Source: Pagrus major (lineage: Eukaryota; Chordata; Actinopteri; Spariformes; Sparidae). Taken from it: a stretch of 64,000 nucleotides of DNA. The translations under genes and the position numbers were made by a program. The notes under the pieces are model-generated. The model was not told where the DNA came from. It made no database searches and saw only the letters and a list, made by a program, of their open reading frames with translations. This document shows, piece after piece, positions 53,731 to 64,000 of the stretch. The stretch spans positions 30,827,315-30,891,314 of the forward strand of contig NC_133232.1 of the NCBI RefSeq assembly GCF_040436345.1, written 5' to 3'. Every line of letters starts with the position of its first letter. Position 1 is the stretch's first letter.

Positions 53731-55443
53731 TTTGCATGCAGAAAAAAAAAAAGACAAACATCTTTCATCGGTTTGGACGTCAGAACAAATCACACTCGAG
53801 TCTGTTTGTACTTGTGTGTGACAGATTTACAACAGGCATCATTAAATGAGACTCCTTCAGATATCACCTGTGGTTTCTGCATTCCTTTGCCATGTACTTT
53901 AGCTTTAGCAGGAGCTTCAGGACGAATAATTTGTCTTCTCTGTCTCCTGCCATTCCACTTGTCCTATATTTGTTTCACTTTTGCACAAGCCTGTGTTCAG
54001 TGCTTCATGGTATCACGTCCTGATGATGCTCAAGTAATTTCATTATTTGGAGAAAAAAAAAAAAAGGCTTTATGAGGTTTTTTGTCAGCAAAATTCACCT
54101 TTTTTTGTTTTCGTGGCTATTTAAGGAACCTGGCAGAATATGCAGCTTCACACTGCTTGAACATTGTAGACAGTTGACTGAGGATTAAAGAGGCATTAAC
54201 ATCAAATCTGTAGCTAGGTGTACCCGTCTCACTGTAGTGATACATCTCTATTCAGCAATACCTGCAATGTTGTTGGCTCTTTTAAACACCTGGAGATCAT
54301 TCTACAAGTACAAGCTGCATCCATGTCCAGAAAATCAAAGCTGTGATGTTTGTTAAATGTCAGATGTGTTGGTTTTATGTGAGTACAGTTAACTTGTCTG
54401 CTTGTTTTCACAGCTGTAATAACTGAATAAATTAAAGCTGATAACCATCAACAGGCTGATTAAGATGGATATTTTTGCACAAAGCAACAGAGACAACTGA
54501 TGTATATTTATTTTATTTACAAGAAAATGTACAGTTTGTTACATGGGTTACCAGTGCAGAGTTTTATAATCTGAAAACAGACACCATGTTTGTTTTTTTT
54601 AACAGTATAATCAGCCTATTATGACAGCTGATTTGCAAGATTGTAAAATAGCATAGAAATGTTGTCGGACAGCCTTTGAATGTCAGCGTTATGAAACGAA
54701 ATGAAGCGCCCAAAAAGGGTACTAAATGTCTCGTTTCTGTGTTGACATGTATATATATTCACCAATAATCTAGAACATTTTAAAATAAAGGCATGGCTTT
54801 AGAAGTACATTTGAGAGAGAAATGACCCCCAAAGGCATCTGTTGAGCTCGCAACTTCTGAGAGGGATAAACGTCCACGCCTGGTTAATTTTTCGATCCCT
54901 CTGAAAGGCTTTCAAAAGGCAGAAAGAAAACAAAAACAAAAGGAGAGAGAGAGGCCACTGAAACAGGAGGAGGAACACCCATGAACAGCTTTGTTTTTTT
55001 GTTTTTTGTAGATATGAACTGTCAGAATCTACACAGCAAACCACACAGCAAGCACATCTAATTAACTGTCACTGTATCATCCGACCGGTTTACTTCAGGT
55101 GTAAATAAACAGGTAGAAAAGTGACGACTGAGAGACTGGCTATCGCCTTTTTTTTGTTGTTTTTTTTTTAAAAAGAAAAGAGTTGGGACATGTAGCAAGT
55201 AACCCGGATATAACAAGGTACATTAACTTTTAACAAACATACGCTATTGCCCGACAATAGCATTCGGCAGGAGTGAATGCCACAACACAACAGCATACAA
55301 ACTTAGCAACAGTTAAGGGACAAATATACTGAGAAGGATTTTAAAGATGTGTCGTTTTATTTTCTGTGAGATCGGTTGTTTTCTTGATCGGTGGTTTCAT
55401 GATTCTGGGCTGGACACTGTTCTTACTCGAACAATAACAGGGG
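53731..55443. other. Convergent 3' UTRs of nkrf and ube2a
   Basis: nkrf (plus): AATAAA at about 54427 suggests an end near 54450. ube2a (minus): reverse-complement AATAAA at about 54508 suggests a long UTR ending near 54490, or a nearer one at about 55353 giving a UTR of only about 110 nt. No coding sequence seen; the open frames here are chance. Confidence 0.45.
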
Positions 55444-58346
55444 TCAACAGTCACGCCAACTCTGTTCAACAATAGCAGAAACCCTCTTCTCGTACTCCCG
55501 CTTGTTTTCCTGGTACAGCTGGGCTGCTTGGCTGTTGGCTGGACTGTTTGGGTTTGGCTCATCCAGTAAAGACTTTAAATATACAACAGAGAATGTCAGC
55601 GGGTTAGGTTTCTAACAAAGTCATCGCATGTAGAAATGACCTTTAAATATTGTGTTGGCTCACCTGTATCGAAGTTAAGATTGAAGACACATCGTAGGTT
55701 GGACTCCAACGATTCTGAAGTATATCTAAGCATATGCTGCCATCTGCATACACTGCAAGAAATCATGCAGAATATAAAGTTTTTTAGATGGATGATAAAG
55801 AAAACACGTCAGTTCTCAGATAAATAAAAGGGATAAATGCAACAACATTTAAATGCTGAAATTAAATTGACAATTTCAGGGCAACGATCCAGCCCTGGCA
55901 GTGACGTACATACCATTCGGATGAAACATTTTGGAGACAAATCGCACTGTTGGAGGTTTATTTGGATATTCCTCTGTGAATTCAATGGTAAGTTTGAAGG
56001 TTCCTGAAAGTAAAAAAAGTAATGACATAGTAAGGATTAGTATACATTAACCAAACACAGTGTATTATAGTAATCAAGCCCATGAGAAAATGTATCAGTT
56101 TGTCTTGCTGGTTGTAGTCGGTCAGATATAAGATCCAAAGGACTTTATTCATAACAGTTGTTTTGACAGTGCACAGATGCTGAAGAAGACGGTGAGGGAG
56201 TCACATCCATGTCAAAAGATTGCCTTCTTGGACAAGTGGTGGACAAGTGCGGTAAGTTAAAACAACACAACTTAAAAACACAGACTGCGTTTGACCCATG
56301 AAGGAAACCTGATCTGTAGTCGTAGTTTACCGGATAAACAGTCTAACTTGATAAACTCTCGAGGCACCATCTAAAATCTACTCATCCTCACCACACTAAG
56401 GTTGGCAAAAGTATCGATACTCAGATACTTTTACGATACCACATGTTTAAGACAATACGATATTCACATGCGGTAGCGTTGAATGTAACTTAACTATAAA
56501 ACCCCAAACAAAACTATAATCACATTTCTAACCCACGGCTGCACAAAAATGTGTTGGCCTGTGTTCAATTACTTTTTCTGTAACCACTGTGAGCATGTTG
56601 TTAATTTAAAGCAACAAAATGAAACTTCCTGGATGTTTTTCTGAATACTAGAGTCGTATCAAAGTTTTAAATTCTGGTATCGTGACAATCTAAATCCTCA
56701 CCCATCGATAAAGTCTAACTTCTAAAATCCAACGTTTAGATTCATCATGAATATTTGCTGGATTAATGTCGGAGCAGTTTTGGAAGAGTTAATTATGTGA
56801 ATGTAGAAAAGCGTAAGAAAGGACTTACCATCTTCAAAAGGTGTTCCCTCTGGGCTAAAAGAAAGGTAACACAGGACGTCAATCATTTGAAATAGTCACA
56901 AAAAACTGCTGACAAAATCTACAGCTTCATCACTTGTGTTAAAAAAACAACAACTTACCCAAAAATGACAGCGTTCCATACCATGATATTGTTTTCTGAT
57001 GGGGCCCCGCTAACTCCAGCTGGAGGATCCTCTTGCAGCCTAACAGTAAAAACACAGTGGTACCACAAAATCAATCAATCTTTATTTGTATAGCGCCAAT
57101 TCTCAACAAAAGTCATCTCATGACACTTTGCAAATTGAGCCGGTCTAGACCAGACTCCTTGATTAATCTATTTACAAGAGCACTTGGGGACAGTGGTGAG
57201 AAAAAAAACAGGCAGAAACCTTTGAGCAATGTAAAAAATATGGGTAATATTACGACTAGACACACTGTACTACACCATCAATGGCATATTTTATGCCCCA
57301 CAGACAGAAGGGTAACCAGGTCAAAGTTGTTTCACAGTTTGCAGATATTCCAGTGAAGAAAACTTCACCTAGATTTAAAGCTGGGTGGCATTAATTAATC
57401 TGGATTTATTTAATTAAGACAATGATATCTATCATACTGTAACAATGTTGTAAAGTGGTAAAATACTTGTCCACAGAGGACTGTTCGACCCTCGTTAAAA
57501 TTAACAATACTTCAGAATCACATTCATAATGAATGTTTATTCAAGTTTACATGATTGATATTGACAGTGATCAGGTCTTGGACCAAGTTATGATCAGTCC
57601 TGTTTGTTTTTCTAATACACACTGCAGATCAGGGATAATGAACCATGTGTCATAGCCAACTGAGCTGAGTGTCTACAGGTTTTTTAGGGACTGCATGGCA
57701 GATGGTTGCTTATCCTCAGGCTTAGATAGTGATCTATGGAGGCCCCGGGGAGAGGAGCCCCCTTGATAAGCGTGTTTGGCCAGTGCAGATCCACCCAGAT
57801 GTTTCATCTGGCGGTGAAGGGCCATCTGGTCAATGACTTCAACCGGTCTCTAAGAACCGGTTACACACGAAACCCCAAGAAATCACACATGAACAAAAGC
57901 CATTAACAGTTTCAGGGAAGGCTCGAGGAAAATGATTAATGCTACCTAGGATAATAAAGTAGAAGGACACCTGATTATTACCACAGCTAAGAAAGTAAGT
58001 TACACAACATCAGCGTTACAACTCCCGGCTACCTTGCTAACGCTGGTTTCACCGCCACCTACCAGTATCGGTAACCTGTCAATCGATTCATCGGCTTAAT
58101 ACCACCCCAAATTAACTGCAGCTACCCTGATCTCAGACAAACACACGATTATAATCCACCCGGTGTTAATAAAATCAAGTTGCGATGGTCTTTGATGGTG
58201 GCGTTGTAGTTCAGATCGCCGTTTGATGCTAACGCTCACAAGCTAGCCGGAGGTTGCTAATCTTAGCTAGCGCTACTTCTCTGTTGTTTTCTTTTCGCTT
58301 ACCGTTTAAAATCTCTCATTAAACGTCGTCTTGCTGGCGTTGACAT
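55444..58346 (-). CDS. ube2a: Ubiquitin-conjugating enzyme E2 A (Rad6 homologue)
   Basis: An E2 enzyme that with RAD18 or RNF20/40-type E3s ubiquitinates PCNA and histone H2B. Six exons on the minus strand join in frame: 58346-58303, 57039-56959, 56854-56829, 56003-55914, 55752-55664, 55572-55444 (152 aa, the human length). The sequence appears almost identical to human: [60 protein letters not shown] with the active-site Cys88; and the C-terminus [15 protein letters not shown]. The HPN motif is intact. UBE2B is the close paralogue. Synteny next to nkrf supports UBE2A. Intron 1 contains a dispersed repeat. Confidence 0.97.
57066..57240. repeat. Dispersed teleost repeat in ube2a intron 1
   Basis: The sequence beginning AATCAATCAATCTTTATTTG, then TATAGCGCCAATTCTCAACA, CACTTTGCAAATTGAGC and GACAGTGGTGAG is the typical fish high-copy repeat, here in one partial copy. 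It is probably a LINE 3' end or derivative. The following 57240-58000 has no gene. Confidence 0.65.
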
Positions 58347-59624
58347 CCTGTTTAAACGGAAACCTAAGTCCTTAGCATAAACGTAAGCGGCCCAAGTGTA
58401 AGTAAATATAGTTTTTTTTTAATCGGTGTATTATTTAAACTCCAGGCTGGCTAGCCAACGATAGCTAGTTTGTCAAATATTTGGCTGCCTCTGCTAGTCT
58501 GAGGGCGCTACCACTTCCGCTTCGAAGGGGGGATTAACGTCGTCTGCCTGTAATTTGTTCGAGCCCTGTAGCCACATAAACGCACACTAACAGCTTCAGT
58601 GAACGTATTACTGTCGATTATACCTGTATGTTCACGTAAATTAGTTTAAAACTCGTTGTAAATATAGATATAGTATTTTTATATAATTGAATGGTCCCCG
58701 TCTTTACACTTGTATCATTCCAGCGACAATTACGTCATATGTTTAGCACCCATATTTAGTTTGTTCCGAGCAGAAGCTAAAGATCGCGTATTTTAAAGGA
58801 TTTATCCTCCTCTTGTTCCACATATTCATCAATTTCTGAATCAGTTTGTCGATTAATGCAACATATATTCAATAAATGACTTTAGGTACAGTCAGTGAGG
58901 GTACTAATACCGGGAATTGATGGCTGACATCTTGTTTTAAATGTACAGTAACGCTGAAAGACCACCAGATGGTAACATTTCTTAGCTAAGCGTTGAAAAA
59001 TACGCCTTTGTGACCACTATGGCAACAACATTTGATGTAAAATCATTATCACTAAAATAATCACAAAACGTTTGAGTGAACACTTCTGTATTTCGTCAGA
59101 AAAAAACAATAACAAAGTACAATCAAAGCAGATAACAGTGAAATCAACTGTCAAATAAAGGATGAATAAACAGTGACAGATAATTTTAAAAAAAAGATAC
59201 AACCAAAACTTATAAACAGTAAGAAAAATACAACATGCAGGTTAACGTAAAATGAACTATGCTGAGGTAAATAACCAATTCTCTCTTGAAAGCCTGGAGG
59301 TGAGGTTTTGTCTTAGCCAAAGAAAATGATGAGATTGATTAGAAAAACATTCTTCCTCATATTCTTATATATATTTTTGTTAGTAAGCTATACTGAATAT
59401 TGTATATATGTATATCACAGTTTACGAGCATGTGTACATTTCCAGAACAGACGAATAACAATCTCAGTTTGAGGATCGCAGGAGCCACAGCTTAAATTAA
59501 CGTCATTTTTTAATTTAACCAAGAAAAATCGGAATATAGATAGATAATAAATAATAGCGAAGAGAAAAACAAATGTAGTAGTACTGCTGATTAAATTAAC
59601 TTCCTCTCATCAGGTTAGCACCAG
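58347..59624. other. ube2a upstream region
   Basis: Begins with the ube2a promoter (GCTAGC/GCTAAC motifs at 58230-58275 and 58450-58490). From about 58600 to the tRNA gene it is AT-rich, with no coding sequence I can support. Confidence 0.4.
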
Positions 59625-59696
59625 TCCCATATGGTCTAGCGGTTAGGATTCCTGGTTTTCACCCAGGCGGCCCGGGTTCGACTCCCGGTATGGGAA
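59625..59696 (+). tRNA. tRNA-Glu, anticodon TTC
   Basis: A 72-nt cloverleaf: acceptor stem TCCCATA/TATGGGA with discriminator A, A-box-like TGGTCTAGCGGT, anticodon stem-loop CCTGG-TTTTCAC-CCAGG with TTC in the loop, variable loop, and B-box GGTTCGACTCC. The acceptor stem has 7 of 7 pairs. No intron; no encoded CCA, as normal for eukaryotes. A TTTTT run at about 59703-59707 fits a pol III terminator. It looks functional. Confidence 0.96.
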
Positions 59697-59809
59697 CGAC
59701 TCTTTTTGCGTATAAAAGCAGATAAATATCCTTTACACACCAACTACCATGTACATATACACACATACACATAGCACGGTCTCTCCTTTGAGCGCGAGTT
59801 ATTTTCGAC

Positions 59810-60580
59810 CAGTGACGCGTGCTATTTGATGCCGCTTCCTCGACGCACGCTCATCATTTCCAGAGAATCGTGCTCGTGACCCCGCCCGCCGGGGAGTTAT
59901 CCTCACTTGCTCTTGGACATTCCCGGAAGATGCCTATTTCTCTCCCCCCCCCCCTACTTACATCTCCCTGTTGCTCGCGCTCATCGTAGTCTGACGTAGT
60001 AAGGGAGACAAACAAACAAACAAACAACAAAAAACAACACTCGACGTCACTTTTCTTTTCACTTTTAATCCGAGACGCCACACCTGTGCGCGCGTAACGG
60101 GATTTTTACGCACCGCTGTCATTCGTCGTTGCTTAGATACCGGTGTCGTTACTCATGGCGGGGACGCCTCACAACTTTTTCTCTCTTTAGGGGTCTTTCA
60201 GCCTCCTTTTTTTTTTTTTAAACCTGTTTTTTTTTTTTTTGCTCTCACTTACCACCAAACCCAAAGGCTCTGCAGCTCAGCCCCTGGAGCCGGGCCAATC
60301 ATTTCCCAGGAAAATGTGACTGCTAGGAATTCCCCACGCATCAGCCCCCTGACCGTCGGAGAAAACTGCAACCTTGTGTGTCAGGAAGCGCACGGCAGGG
60401 TAAAGTGACTGACCCCGGTGACTGTGCGATGATGTAGCTGAGCTGCAGTTGCCGTTTTTTGTCTGGAGGATAATAATGTTTCACTAGCGTCGCCTTGTTT
60501 CACGAGGACAGCCGCTGAAGTGCCCGCGTGAAGCCCGGGGAGAATAATGCTCTGCTGAGGGTGAGTCTGGTTTCAAAAAA
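59810..60580. promoter_or_regulatory. GC-rich candidate promoter or first exon of an unseen downstream gene
   Basis: This stretch is richer in CG than its surroundings, with several homopolymer runs (C, T). At about 60560 CTGAGG|GTGAGT is a good plus-strand donor, so a non-coding first exon may end here with the gene continuing past 64000. No open frame supports a protein. Inference only. Confidence 0.3.
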
Positions 60581-60844
60581 CATGTGCTTGCTTTCCTGTA
60601 AGTGTCTTGTTGAGTCATGTTCATTTTTTTAACCTCTTTTGGGGGCTTTTTTTCAGGACTTTTAAAAAAAGAAATGTCATGATACACCCTAATGTAGGAT
60701 ATTATAGAGCAGCAGGAAAATATATTGTATTGTCTACTCGAAATTGATTAAAGGGATGACTGAGCTCATATGATGCAGCTCTGCTCCATAGATTTGTGTG
60801 ACTCCCCCATTGTGTCAGTCAGCCGGCATGTGACTGCACTGATG

Positions 60845-60847
<3 letters not shown>

Positions 60848-60881
<34 letters not shown>
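60848..60881. repeat. TG microsatellite
   Basis: An uninterrupted (GT)n run of about 34 bp. Confidence 0.95.
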
Positions 60882-60882
<1 letters not shown>

Positions 60883-61169
60883 CAGAGATGCCCCCTTTGA
60901 CAATGTCATAGCTACAACTGCTACAATCATCCATTTCTACGCATCACACTGCAGTCATAATTAAAAAGAGGAGTCCCGGGGCTGCTCTCAGTACTTGTTT
61001 GTGTTTTACTACAGTGATTATAACAGTTATAGCACTCACTTAGTCAGGATTACCTCTTGACCCTGAGTCAGTGATGCCAGGTGTGGCATTGTCTCGTAAA
61101 CATGGATAATGTAATATTCCTGTATTTCCCGAAAAACAACTTGGAAATGGGTTTTAGCTGCCTCGGACT

Positions 61170-61870
61170 AGAGTTAATTGGTATTCAAGCAGAAACGATT
61201 AGCCGATTAATCCTTTAGTCCATTGACAATTAACAATGGCAGCAAATTTTGATAATGATAATTTGCTAATAATTTTTTTAAGCGAGAGTGCCAAAAGATC
61301 ACTAGTTGCAGCTTCTTAAATGAGTTTTTTGCTATTTTTTATGCTTCAGTGATTGTAAACATATTATCTTTTTGTTTCAGACTTTCCATCTGTGTATAAT
61401 AATACTGTAATAAGATTTTATTCCTTTTTTAAAAGTTATCTGTCATTATATTATAGTATATTATAGTTCAACTTAACATTTTTATTTCAACATTTTGGGA
61501 AATGAGCCTCTTTGCTTTCTTGCCCAGAGTTCGATGAGAAGATTGATAACTACTCTCACGTCTGTGCAAAAAATAAGAAGCTAAAGCCAGTTAGCTAAAT
61601 TTAGCATAAAGAAAGTTAGCCCAAAGTCTGCCTTAACCATTAAACAGTGACATATGTAATGTGTTAATCAGCGAGCCTTACAGCCGCTGTTGAAACTGAT
61701 TTATTTCTTTGGTTAGCCGTTTCCCTTTGTTTCCAGTCTTTATGCTAAACTAAGCTAACTGGCTTCGGGCTGTAGCTCCGTATTGAACAGCGAGGCACAG
61801 GAGTGGTATCAATCTTCTCAGCAAAGTCTTTGCTTCACAGCGAGTACGAGTATTTTTCCCAAGATGGACA
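61170..61870. mobile_element. Two dispersed teleost repeats side by side
   Basis: 61170-61400 (AACGATTAGCCGATTAATCC... GCAGCTTCTTAAATGAG) is a copy of the family at 21230 and 39300. 61490-61870 begins ATTTTGGGAAATGAGCC and TCTTGCCCAGAGTTCGATGA, carries GAGAAGATTGAT and its inverse ATCAATCTTCTC, and a TTAGCATAAAG / TTTATGCTAAAC inverted pair. It is a palindromic high-copy fish repeat. Non-coding. Confidence 0.55.
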
Positions 61871-62830
61871 TCTTTTGAGTTAAATGAAAGATTTAAATGA
61901 GACACTCGTTAGTTTATACTCTGCTGAAGAAGCCGAAATCTTTCAGATCCCAGGGAAAGTAAGAAGAAAAAGCAGGATCTGATGTTTTGTCTGTATCACA
62001 CGAGCTCAGCCTCAATATGTGGCTCTGTCTCCGGTTTGTCTTTGGCTGTGCAAAATAAGCATTTAAAACATGTCAGCTTGGGCTCTGGGAAGTTAATGAG
62101 ACTTTACAGACCTCTTTAAATGCCTATTTGGCATAAAGTAATTAAAAAAGTAGACTCCACACTTCGTCACTCTTCCTACATTGCCCAATTTCTATAAGCA
62201 CATGTCTGCAGTGCTTTACAAACAACTTTTTTTCTGAATAGTTGATCAACCCTTCTCTGTGGCAAGTCTAAATGTTTGCCAGATGTTTACATTTTTGGGC
62301 TAAGATGCTTGTATCATGGGACGGCCAAACACGGCCTGATTGGTCGACTGCGGTTGCTCCCTTTAGAGGAGGCGGCGGTGACGCAGGGAGAAGGGGAGAG
62401 TTACGAGTTTTTCAGCTCGTCGGTCCCACTAGAGACGAGGCCAGCTGGACCCACCCACCCTTCGCCCACCCTGTCTCCCCTCCCCGACAGTCTCCCTATG
62501 GTGGGAACGCTGGCAGAGGCCTCGTGGATAATTGGAAACTTCTATCCACTGAAAGCAATTATCCAGAACACGACTTTCCAAATATACTCCAGTGTGGAGT
62601 CGTCTTGTTTGTTTCAAGCATGTGCCCTTGTTTTAGAAACATCCTGCCATGCTTCTGCCCACGCATCCAGCCTCTCTCTGCCTGTTTCCTCTCTGCTTTG
62701 ATAGCCTTAATGCTGCACAGGCTTCGACCGATATGGTCAGTTGTGTGCGTGTGTTAGTGCACGCTGCAGATATCTTTCTTATCTTATGACAGTGATGTCA
62801 CCGTCAGCAGTCTTAGCAGCTGAGGAGTGC

Positions 62831-62862
<32 letters not shown>

Positions 62863-64000
62863 CCAAGGACAACAACGGGGAGCTGTCCTGTGCTGCTCTC
62901 CCTTTGGTAACGAGGAGCTCCTCAGACATCAGACACTTGCCCAAGATGTGCTCGCCTGCATTAATGGGCTGCTCGATATTGATTTGGCTACACAAAAAGA
63001 AGATCTGAGCTTTTATCCTATTTAGAAAGCAGCACTCCAGTTTCACTAAAGCTTCCAGAGTGGCCTCGCCAGAGACGGGAATCCAGCAGCTTTTTTCTTT
63101 TGCAAGTTGGCTTATGTGGTAATCTGTAAAAAAAACAGGTTTACCTCCCCTGTAAACAGCGTTCAGAAACATTTCAGGCATTATGTTGTTTTTACCAAGA
63201 GATTACCTGGTCGCTCACTGGTGCGACCTTAAAAAAGAGCGTGATGAACTCCCCGAGGCCACCGTGTTTACATAACCACCCTCTCTTAGGTGTAAATTAA
63301 TTTGGTGCCTTACAAATAACCACAAGATGGCAATGTTCATATGCTTTGACTAAACAAACAATCATGCGAGATGGCTGAAACCTCAAATGACTTGCACAAA
63401 TGCAGGAACTGACTTGTGAAAAGAGAAATAAAACTGTTGAACTTCCCCTTTTTTACATGCAGAAAAATACCCCATGTTGGCTTGTGCGCTGTTGAGGGTT
63501 TGCAGGGGAACTGCTGTGTGCAAAGTTCCCTAATTGTACGCTGCTGTTTCACCACAGCAGGCTTGTGATACCTGCATATCACCTTGTCAGACATGTTTGA
63601 TTGCTATGCAGCGGCAGCGGCATTCAGGAGGCAACGGCTGCCACTGGACATGACGTCAGAGAGTAATTAGAGACGAGGGAAATTCCACCTGTAACCTCAT
63701 TCTGCCGCTCTCACAAGCATGTGACTTGGACGAGTCATCGCGCCTTAGTTTCTCCATGAATCTGCACATTGTCGTGATGTAATAACAGGATTGCAGCTGA
63801 GCTATTTTTAGCATGTAAAAGAGGACGAGTGGACTTTGTGTTCGAAGTCTGAAAGTGGTATAAATGCGTCAGTAAAGGTTAAGTTAGTAAAGGAGGTGGA
63901 CGACACATTCACAAAAGGAGCAAATACTGATGGATCATTATAATGGTGGATATGTTATTTTTTGTATTTCTTGTGTCTGTACAGTCAATAAGGAGCTAAA
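61871..64000. other. No gene recognised
   Basis: Open frames at 62272-62757 and 62741-63025 have no recognisable domain. The second owes its Asp run to a (GAT)n microsatellite at about 62832-62862. There may be intron or regulatory sequence of a gene beyond the window, but I see no evidence for it. Confidence 0.4.

Noticed and set aside
62272-62757. 161-aa ORF
   Set aside because: No recognisable domain, low-complexity composition, two overlapping frames of similar length.
62741-63025. ORF with an aspartate run
   Set aside because: The run is a (GAT)n microsatellite; no domain or splice evidence.

Overview
This is a gene-dense piece of a bony-fish (teleost, probably percomorph) nuclear genome. 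The evidence is intron-containing vertebrate genes with GT-AG junctions, near-human protein sequences (Ube2a, Septin6, Rpl39), a pol III tRNA gene, and dispersed repeats of types common in fish. Nothing bacterial, plasmid-like or CRISPR-like was seen, and no retrovirus-type element was recognised.

Layout from left to right: zbtb33/Kaiso (minus, cut by the left edge), nkap (plus), ndufa1 (minus), upf3b (plus), rpl39 (plus), sowahd (minus), pttg1/securin (minus), septin6 (plus), nkrf (plus), ube2a (minus), tRNA-Glu(TTC) (plus). About 5 kb at the right end has no recognisable gene. From memory of the human map, nine of the ten protein genes are the human Xq24 block in exactly reversed order with all relative strands kept. 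pttg1 is the intruder, and mammalian AKAP14 and RNF113A were not found between their expected neighbours. Three gene pairs are head-to-head (zbtb33/nkap, ndufa1/upf3b, pttg1/septin6) and nkrf/ube2a are tail-to-tail.

The genes work in several nuclear and housekeeping processes: transcriptional repression (zbtb33, nkap, nkrf), nonsense-mediated decay (upf3b), translation (rpl39, tRNA-Glu), respiratory complex I (ndufa1), sister-chromatid separation (pttg1), septin filaments (septin6) and Rad6-type ubiquitination (ube2a). I rebuilt exon chains by hand. Each closes in frame: Nkap 414 aa, Ndufa1 70, Upf3b 458, Rpl39 51, Sowahd 316, Pttg1 184, Septin6 434, Nkrf 794, Ube2a 152.

The most notable observations are: (1) a separate upstream exon encoding a C2H2/SPIN-DOC-like zinc finger whose splice phase joins it in frame to the Kaiso BTB exon; (2) a 3.2-kb higher-order minisatellite in ndufa1 intron 2, whose 43-bp unit carries both an acceptor-like and a donor-like splice motif on the sense strand; (3) a perfect 14-bp CRE-containing inverted repeat around the CCAAT box of the rpl39 promoter; (4) a securin lacking canonical KEN and RxxL at the expected places; (5) several palindromic MITE-like elements, including a foldback with very similar arms. 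All gene names come from protein recognition by eye, without any database search.
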